Virus record (IMG/VR): IMGVR_UViG_3300047471_001330
Location: 1 to 37,836 of that record
DNA from: a virus
Strand: one strand, 5' to 3'
Length of the DNA stretch: 37,836 nucleotides
Shown: positions 33,001-37,836 of the stretch, piece by piece
Position numbering within the stretch: position 1 is the stretch's first letter
How the letters are laid out: each line of letters opens with the position of its first letter
Program-made: the position numbers and the translations under genes
Notes under the pieces: model-generated
Database searches by the model: none
Told to the model about the DNA's origin: nothing
What the model saw: only the letters and a program-made list of their open reading frames with translations

Positions 33001-33641
33001 ACCTTCGAATCGCCAAGAAGGTGCTGAAACACCAGCACCGCAAGCGAGAGTACAAGCTGGTCTACTCGGGCCAGCAGTGCTACTTCGCTGCCCACCGCCT
33101 GTTTCGCTATGCCAGCCGATTCGAGCTGGCGAAGCTTGCTTTGCAGGCCCTCCGGCTGAAGCCGCAGAATTCGTTTCAGGTTGACGACCAGGTCGACTTG
33201 AAGTACGAGCTGCTCATCGGTCAGGAGGGGCGCAGAGAGACACTGACCTGCTCGCGTGCCAAGGTCGTTCCGCCGCCGCCAATCAACAAGCCGGCGTACC
33301 GACGAGACGGCCAGGTTCACAATTTCAACTGCCTCCCCTATCCAGGGGCCAAGCAGAACAAAATCACGCTGGCTCGGTACCAGATGCGCGACCAGAATCA
33401 TCGCGCACGCCCGCGTCGTAGCGTGGCTGATTTCGCTCAGGACACGCCCGAGACGCAGCGGAACATGCCGCCGGAGAATCATCGCGCCTACGAGATGCAG
33501 CGTTACCTCGATGAGACAAAGAAATGGCTTTCCGAAACTGTTTGCGAGTGTGGGGACCCAGCCGGTCACCACGATGACGAACCCGCTGGGTGCTGGGATT
33601 GTGAATGTTCCGGCTACACTCTGAAGTCAGATTCGCTATAA
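32997..33641 (+). CDS. Hypothetical protein with C-terminal Cys/His cluster
   Basis: A 214-aa basic protein from GTG 32997, overlapping the previous stop. The N-terminal part (including YKLVYSGQQCYFAAHRLFRY) is helical and Arg/Lys-rich; the C-terminus has a dense Cys/His cluster (CECGDPAGHHDD, CWDCECSG) that probably binds zinc. The last codons (SDSL-stop) overlap promoter motif copy 7. Not recognised; the basic charge suggests nucleic-acid binding. Confidence 0.55.
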   Translation: MNLRIAKKVLKHQHRKREYKLVYSGQQCYFAAHRLFRYASRFELAKLALQALRLKPQNSFQVDDQVDLKYELLIGQEGRRETLTCSRAKVVPPPPINKPAYRRDGQVHNFNCLPYPGAKQNKITLARYQMRDQNHRARPRRSVADFAQDTPETQRNMPPENHRAYEMQRYLDETKKWLSETVCECGDPAGHHDDEPAGCWDCECSGYTLKSDSL

Positions 33642-33644
33642 ATA
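33629..33644 (+). promoter_or_regulatory. Phage promoter motif copy 7
   Basis: Reads AGATTCGCTATAAATA, 4 nt before the ATG of the 77-aa gene and overlapping the stop of the previous one. Same spacing as copy 1. Confidence 0.8.
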
Positions 33645-33648
33645 CAGT

Positions 33649-33882
33649 ATGCTTTCCACCGTTTTGCTTCTCGGCGTCCTTGCGCTCTTCACCGCCTACG
33701 GCATTCGCCGGGCAGTCCAGGTCGCCAAGCGCATCAAGATGGCGGGCTTCGACCAGCTGACCGATGACCCGGAGCTGGAGAAGGAAGCTCTCGCGGTACC
33801 CGACAGCCAGCCGTGCAAATTCTGCAACCAAGACGGTCTGGCCTACGCTCCCGGCTGTTACCACTGCGACCCCGTGGTGTGA
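33649..33882 (+). CDS. Small membrane-anchored zinc protein
   Basis: A 77-aa protein. The N-terminal hydrophobic helix (MLSTVLLLGVLALFTAYGIR) is followed by basic residues, placing the C-terminus in the cytoplasm. The C-terminal part has paired cysteines (CKFC, then CYHC) forming a probable zinc ribbon. The ATG is 4 nt after the promoter TATAAATA, so the message is probably leaderless. Function unknown. Confidence 0.65.
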   Translation: MLSTVLLLGVLALFTAYGIRRAVQVAKRIKMAGFDQLTDDPELEKEALAVPDSQPCKFCNQDGLAYAPGCYHCDPVV

Positions 33883-33885
33883 AAA

Positions 33886-34125
33886 TTGCCCAGCTACAAG
33901 TTTCTGTGCCCGTCGTGCGGAGAGAAGGTTCGCAAGCTGCTTGAGGCAGGAGAGCAGAAGAAGCCTCGCAACTGCCCGAAGTGCGACACGGTCATGGAAC
34001 GCGACACCGACGTCCCCAGCCAGCAGGTCATGGAGACCATCGACAACGGCGTCATGGCCCATCGGGTGGTCCGACTGAAGGACGCAGAAGAGCTTCACCG
34101 CAAGCGGAACAAGGCGAATGGCTAG
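33886..34125 (+). CDS. FmdB-type zinc-ribbon protein
   Basis: A 79-aa protein starting at TTG 33886 (MPSYKFLCPSCGEKV), the characteristic start of FmdB-family CxxC zinc ribbons, with the second pair in NCPKCDTVM. The TTG start is supported by the family's invariant N-terminus. The gene overlaps the SbcC-like ATG by 8 nt. The family is common and its exact role is unclear; regulatory or nucleic-acid-binding functions are proposed. Confidence 0.7.
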   Translation: MPSYKFLCPSCGEKVRKLLEAGEQKKPRNCPKCDTVMERDTDVPSQQVMETIDNGVMAHRVVRLKDAEELHRKRNKANG

Positions 34126-36232
34126 AATTCGTCTCGTACGCCTGGAGCTGTCCAACTTTCGCTCGTATCGGCGCAAGTCCGTCATCGAGTTCCCCGCGAG
34201 CGGGCTGGTCCTACTCGAAGGCAAGAACCTCGACACGAAGGGCTCATCTGGCGCAGGTAAGAGCACTATTCCTCTCGCCATCAACTTCGCCCTCGGTTGG
34301 TGCGACATCCCCGCCACCGAGCTGCTCTCCTGGGGCTCCGACACGCCGGCCAAGGTCGGCTTGACGCTCGACTGCGACGGTCAGGAAGTACGCATCGGCC
34401 GCGGGAAGTCCTTCACGCTGAAAATCGACGGTGTGGAATTCGAAGGTTCCGTCAAGCAGAAGGACGAGAAGCTTCGCGCCCTGTTGAGCATCGACCCCGA
34501 GCTGATGGAAGCCCTTACTTACCGTGGGCAGCGAGAACCTGGACTTTTGTTGTCGAAGAAGGACGCCGAGAAGAAGGAATTCTTCACCAAAGTCCTGCGC
34601 CTCGACCGTTTCGAGGTCGCTGTCGAGACAGGCAGCAAGAAGGTCACGGAGCTGGAGGCCAAGGTGGCCACCCTCAAGACCGAGAAGGAAACTCTCGCCA
34701 GCACGCTGAAGGAACTCTGCCACCCCGAGACGGTGGACAGCCTGAAGAACCACTTGGTGTTGTTGGACGACGTGCTCACCAAGAAAGAGAAGGCGTACGA
34801 AGATGCGGGCCGAGTCGCGGCCACGAAGCGTCTGGAAATCGCCGCACACAGGGCGAGCAGCGAAAAGTTGGTCAAGCATGCCTTCGACACATACGCCGAC
34901 GACATCGCCGCTGCGCTTGCGCTGGTGAACGCGCCCTCTGTAAAATTTGAAAGCACATCTTCCCCCGAGCTGGCCAAGCTCAATCAGACCGAAGAGCAGC
35001 TGCGAACCCGTGTGCAGCGTCTCGGAGTGGAGGAAGACCAAAAACGAGCTGCCATCGACAAGCAAAAGTCCGACCTCAACAAGGTTGCCTTGGGCCTGAC
35101 CATGAAGCTCGGGGCTGCAGCCGGGTTCAAGAAAGAGAGGGCTCGTCTTGAAGCCGAGCTGGGCAAATTACTCGTTTCTGTTTGCCCTACTTGCGACCGC
35201 GACTGGGACAAGGTGGGAGAGACGAGGGATAGGGTTCGTGCAGCTCTCGCCGAGGTCACCAATCAGATTCTCGCGCTGCAGGATGTAGAAGCCCAAATCA
35301 AGGACCTGAGGGCCCAGATAGCTGCCATCCCCGCCTTTGAACCCAACCCCTTGTTGGCGAAGATGGAGGAAGCCTACATGCAGGCCAGGGCTAAGGTAGC
35401 CGCCGAGTTGGCACGCCTGAGGGCCGCACAGGCGCTCCACGAGGCGGAAGCCCAGAGAGGGAGGGCGGTGGCCAAGGCAGCTCATGCCGCGGTCCTGGCG
35501 ACAGCTAAAGAGGCTGAGGCTAGCGTCCGAGCTGTCACCCAGAAGCAGCTGGAAGAGCTGAACACCGAGTTCGAGGCACTCAGGCTTGTGTGTCAGGAAG
35601 CTGACGACGAGGTCAAGCGGGGGCGCCAAATCAAGGATTGGATTAACGAAAAGCTGACCCAGGCCGAGAAGCTGCGGGTCCGGGTGGTCGCGGCTGAGAT
35701 GAACGAGGTCGAGGTCCAGACCAAGCTGAATGCCGAGAAGGACTTCCTCATCACCATCAAGGGATTCCTCGGGTCGATATTCGACGAAGCGCTGGAGGAA
35801 ATCAGCGACGAGACCAACAAGATTTTGGCCGCCGTGGCGAACACTCGGCACTGCACCCTCCAATTCAGGAGCGAGGGCGTGACGCAGAAGGGCACCATTC
35901 GTAAGGAAATCAAACCAATTATCACCATCGGGGGCTACGAGGCCCCGCTGGAGTCAGGTCTGAGCGGCGGCATGTACTCGGCGGTGGAGCTGGCAGTCGA
36001 CCTCGCCGCGGGTCGGGTCATCAGCCAGCGCTCGGGCGTGCAGCCGGGGTGGCTGGTACTCGACGAAAGTTTCGACGGGCTCGACGTGGTTTCCAAGGAA
36101 GCATGCCTGGAGGTCCTCAATCGGTTCGCGCAGGACCGCCTGGTGCTCGTTGCCGACCACATGAGCGAGACGAAGGGAATTTTCACTCAACGAATCACCG
36201 TAACCTTCTCCAAAGGCGAAAGCACAGTCTAA
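34118..36232 (+). CDS. SbcC/Rad50/gp46-like ATPase
   Basis: A 704-aa SMC-type ATPase. Walker A GSSGAGKST (42-50) and a Q-loop-like YRGQREPG lie at the N-terminus; the long middle is coiled coil interrupted by a zinc hook CPTC (356-359). The C-terminus has the ABC signature LSGGMYSAVELA (615-626) and Walker B WLVLDESFDGLD (645-656). It pairs with the SbcD-like phosphoesterase at 23.7-24.7 kb to process DNA ends in recombination-dependent replication. The stop overlaps the next ATG (TAATG). Confidence 0.92.
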   Translation: MARIRLVRLELSNFRSYRRKSVIEFPASGLVLLEGKNLDTKGSSGAGKSTIPLAINFALGWCDIPATELLSWGSDTPAKVGLTLDCDGQEVRIGRGKSFTLKIDGVEFEGSVKQKDEKLRALLSIDPELMEALTYRGQREPGLLLSKKDAEKKEFFTKVLRLDRFEVAVETGSKKVTELEAKVATLKTEKETLASTLKELCHPETVDSLKNHLVLLDDVLTKKEKAYEDAGRVAATKRLEIAAHRASSEKLVKHAFDTYADDIAAALALVNAPSVKFESTSSPELAKLNQTEEQLRTRVQRLGVEEDQKRAAIDKQKSDLNKVALGLTMKLGAAAGFKKERARLEAELGKLLVSVCPTCDRDWDKVGETRDRVRAALAEVTNQILALQDVEAQIKDLRAQIAAIPAFEPNPLLAKMEEAYMQARAKVAAELARLRAAQALHEAEAQRGRAVAKAAHAAVLATAKEAEASVRAVTQKQLEELNTEFEALRLVCQEADDEVKRGRQIKDWINEKLTQAEKLRVRVVAAEMNEVEVQTKLNAEKDFLITIKGFLGSIFDEALEEISDETNKILAAVANTRHCTLQFRSEGVTQKGTIRKEIKPIITIGGYEAPLESGLSGGMYSAVELAVDLAAGRVISQRSGVQPGWLVLDESFDGLDVVSKEACLEVLNRFAQDRLVLVADHMSETKGIFTQRITVTFSKGESTV

Positions 36233-36486
36233 TGTTCACCATCCAAGACCTCTACGCCGTCTACTCTCGCGCATGCGATGAACTCATCAAACTCCCTGCC
36301 CGAGTGCGCCTCAAGGGCGACACGAGGGACCTGACCGCCGACGAGATGCGAACCCTGGCATTCTACCAGGCGTCGCTCATTCACGCGTACACCAAAGTCG
36401 GCACTGGCGACCCCGCGGAGCTGGAGGAGCTGTTCCCCAAGTTCGAGGCGAGCGACCTGGAGAAGACCCTCGACGAGGGATTTTGA
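36232..36486 (+). CDS. Hypothetical protein, 84 aa
   Basis: Starts MFTIQDLYAVYSRACDELIK and is predicted all-helical, with an acidic C-terminus (ELEELFPKFEASDLEKTLDE). It is coupled to the SbcC-like gene (TAATG) and to the next gene (TTGA). A longer in-frame extension exists but lies inside the SbcC-like gene. Not recognised. Confidence 0.6.
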   Translation: MFTIQDLYAVYSRACDELIKLPARVRLKGDTRDLTADEMRTLAFYQASLIHAYTKVGTGDPAELEELFPKFEASDLEKTLDEGF

Positions 36487-36824
36487 TTACTCAAGCACCG
36501 GTTTACGTGTACTGGCTCGTTGTCGGGAAGAAGCCCTACTTTGAGCCCGGCAGCCTGGACATGGAGCTGCCGTCGGTGTTGCATTTGTTCCTGACCAAGG
36601 AAGCATGCGATGCGTACCGGCGGGACGTTGACAAATTCCACCTGGGTGCACTAATTACCCGCGCCGTCGAGCTGGCTGAGGTTTGGGAGAAGCTGGACAA
36701 AATGAACATCGATTCGGAGACGCACTTCCAATCGACGTTGACTGTGTCTCTGAGCCACGTTGACGAGGATGGTGAAATAATCGAGCTGAACCATCTTTGG
36801 GACGCAATGGCCACAATTCACTGA
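36483..36824 (+). CDS. Hypothetical protein, 113 aa
   Basis: From TTG 36483, overlapping the previous TGA. It reads MITQAPVYVYWLVVGKKPYF, then an alpha/beta region (LTKEACDAYRRDVDKFH, TLTVSLSHVDEDGEI). It looks like a small folded domain, but I do not recognise it. Its TGA overlaps the ATG of the EndoVII gene. Confidence 0.55.
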   Translation: MITQAPVYVYWLVVGKKPYFEPGSLDMELPSVLHLFLTKEACDAYRRDVDKFHLGALITRAVELAEVWEKLDKMNIDSETHFQSTLTVSLSHVDEDGEIIELNHLWDAMATIH

Positions 36825-37321
36825 TGAAAACCTGCACTAAATGCAGAGCCGAGAAGGAAGACAGCTTCTTTGCTTGGAGAATTAAAAGCCGCGGTCTCCG
36901 CAGGGCTATGTGCATGGCCTGCGTAAACAAGGGTGAACATCAGAGGCGGCTCAATACGCCTGGCTACGCAGCCAAGAGACATTCTGAATATGTTGAAAAC
37001 AGAGACAGGGTGTATCTCCAACATTTATTAAGAAAATATAACCTCACTGCTGAAGAACTAGAATCTCTCATTCGTTTTCAAAACAACCTCTGCGCCGCTT
37101 GTGGTTTGCCGCCGAGCGGACGCGGGCTAAATTCAAAACTGCATGTGGACCATGACCACGACACTGGTCGTGTTCGTGCATTATTATGCGGCGACTGCAA
37201 TAAATCACTGGGCATGCTGAAAGAAAGCCCAGAACGATGTATGGCCCTAGCTGTGTACGCAAACAAGAATTGCCGAACCAGATTCACTATAAATACCACG
37301 ACCCTTAACACAGGAGATTGA
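36824..37321 (+). CDS. Endonuclease VII-family HNH endonuclease
   Basis: A 165-aa protein from ATG 36824 (MKTCTKCRAEKEDSFF), overlapping the previous TGA. Zinc head CTKC / CMAC, then YNLTAEELESL, CAACGLPP, KLHVDHDHDTG, VRALLCGDCNKSLGMLKE: the EndoVII core with catalytic Asp-His. It is closely similar in layout to the gene at 5.5-5.9 kb. The C-terminal codons (RFTINTT) contain promoter motif copy 8, serving the next gene. It is probably a mobile intergenic endonuclease. Confidence 0.88.
   Translation: MKTCTKCRAEKEDSFFAWRIKSRGLRRAMCMACVNKGEHQRRLNTPGYAAKRHSEYVENRDRVYLQHLLRKYNLTAEELESLIRFQNNLCAACGLPPSGRGLNSKLHVDHDHDTGRVRALLCGDCNKSLGMLKESPERCMALAVYANKNCRTRFTINTTTLNTGD
37280..37295 (+). promoter_or_regulatory. 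Phage promoter motif copy 8
   Basis: Reads AGATTCACTATAAATA inside the 3' end of the EndoVII gene, 28 nt before ATG 37324; AGGAG lies between. Confidence 0.75.
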
Positions 37322-37323
37322 AC

Positions 37324-37626
37324 ATGGGATTTCGTGGTAGGCCTCGTAAGGACAAATTCGCTGACTTGGACCAGTACTTCAAGGACACGGCAGCCGCTCT
37401 GAGCGAAGCCGACCTTCGTGACCGGGTTGCCAAGACGGCGCTCGACCTCGCAGCCCTTCAGGAGGCGAAGGAGAAGGACTTCGACCTCAAGGAGAAGAAG
37501 GAAATCGCCAAGGAGGCCGGCGCCGTCTATCGTGAGGGCATCAAAGCCAGCAAGCTCCGCACGTCCTACCTGCGGATGATGCTCGAAGCCAAGGGCAAGG
37601 AAGCCGGTTCGTTCGAGACCGCGTAA
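37324..37626 (+). CDS. Hypothetical basic/helical protein, 100 aa
   Basis: From ATG 37324 (an in-frame TTG six bases earlier is less likely), with AGGAG at 37312-37316. N-terminus MGFRGRPRKDKF is basic; the rest is a charged helix, probably coiled coil (TALDLAALQEAKEKDFDLKE). It could bind nucleic acid. Its stop overlaps the next start (TAATG). Confidence 0.6.
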   Translation: MGFRGRPRKDKFADLDQYFKDTAAALSEADLRDRVAKTALDLAALQEAKEKDFDLKEKKEIAKEAGAVYREGIKASKLRTSYLRMMLEAKGKEAGSFETA

Positions 37627-37805
37627 TGCCCTACGTTGCTTTGGAGCTGATTCGGGGCTACGACGGCAACCTCGTCAACATCGAGTCCATCGACCCCAAG
37701 ACCCTCTACCAGCTCGTGCACGGGGGATGGGTTCAAATCATCGATGACAAGATAGTGGCCGAATTCAAGAAGAGCGAAATCCTGATTGCGGAGGTTTCAG
37801 AGTGA
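37626..37805 (+). CDS. Small hypothetical protein, 59 aa
   Basis: Short ORF MPYVALELIRGYDGNLVNIE, ending KSEILIAEVSE. A compact alpha/beta composition; coupled to its neighbours by overlapping start/stop (TAATG before, GTGA after). Not recognised. Confidence 0.55.
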   Translation: MPYVALELIRGYDGNLVNIESIDPKTLYQLVHGGWVQIIDDKIVAEFKKSEILIAEVSE

Positions 37806-37836
37806 ACGACGAGAAAATCGACTTCGAGGACGTGAC
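37802..37836 (+). CDS. Start of a gene running off the right edge
   Basis: GTG at 37802 overlaps the previous TGA and opens MNDEKIDFEDV before the window ends. Too short to identify. Confidence 0.4.
   Translation, partial: MNDEKIDFEDV

Noticed and set aside
33256-33624. Arg/Thr-rich frame overlapping the 214-aa gene
   Set aside because: Alternative frame of a supported coupled gene; composition is typical of frame-shifted GC-rich coding DNA.
36049-36231. Upstream extension of the 84-aa gene
   Set aside because: It lies entirely inside the SbcC-like gene in another frame and is Arg/Gly-rich shadow sequence; ATG 36232 overlaps the SbcC-like stop as a coupled start.
1-37836. tRNA genes, CRISPR arrays, integrase or attachment sites
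   Set aside because: I saw no cloverleaf-like sequences, no regularly spaced repeats and no recombinase motifs; a tRNAscan-SE run would be needed to exclude tRNAs fully.

Overview
The window is part of the genome of a large virulent tailed bacteriophage (Caudoviricetes). It carries a terminase, portal, MuF-like head protein, prohead protease, scaffold-like protein and major capsid protein. It also carries phage replication and recombination genes (DnaB-type helicase, SF2 helicase, SbcC/SbcD-like pair), a sigma-like factor, a GroEL-type chaperonin and several homing-endonuclease-type genes. I see no ribosomal RNA, tRNA, integrase or CRISPR array. Base composition is moderately GC-rich; the host cannot be named from sequence alone.

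Layout. Positions 1-27,940 are almost entirely minus-strand. Read in transcription order (right to left): SF2 helicase, sigma-like factor, EndoVII-type HNH gene, a possible GroES-like protein, SbcD-like phosphoesterase, a small protein, a putative small terminase, large terminase, a beta-rich structural protein, portal, MuF-like protein, GIY-YIG gene, a 1328-aa prohead-protease/GGDEF fusion, a small structural protein, scaffold-like protein, major capsid protein with a terminator, then a late module. The late module holds small proteins, connector-like proteins, an EndoVII gene, a 1180-aa Nudix/metallo/GNAT/repeat/kinase fusion, a second kinase-like protein, a lipoprotein and a gene running off the left edge. 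Two plus-strand islands interrupt it: a three-gene cassette at 16.3-17.2 kb and a small Cys-rich gene at 11.3 kb. Positions 28,164-37,836 are plus-strand: replication initiator-like protein, DnaB-like helicase, chaperonin, small membrane and zinc proteins, SbcC-like ATPase, EndoVII gene and small unknowns. The divergent region 27,941-28,163 holds promoters in both directions, short direct repeats and hairpins. No stretch longer than 300 bases lacks a gene.

How it fits together. A 16-bp promoter-like motif, consensus AGATTC(G/A)CTATA(A/G)ATA, occurs eight times just upstream of genes on both strands. It contains the TATAAATA of T4 late promoters and resembles the CACTATAG core of T7-type promoters; the window also encodes a sigma-70-family-like factor. 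The most unusual content is in the head module. The prohead protease continues into a very long protein ending in an intact GGDEF (diguanylate cyclase) domain, and a second giant protein strings together Nudix, metalloprotein, GNAT, repeat and kinase-like domains. A short motif, K(S/A)E, recurs in linkers between these domains and in the scaffold, portal tail and kinase protein. I propose it is the prohead-protease cleavage site and that the giant proteins are capsid-packaged polyproteins cut into separate effectors that enter the host with the DNA. That is inference; the domain calls and the motif are directly visible.
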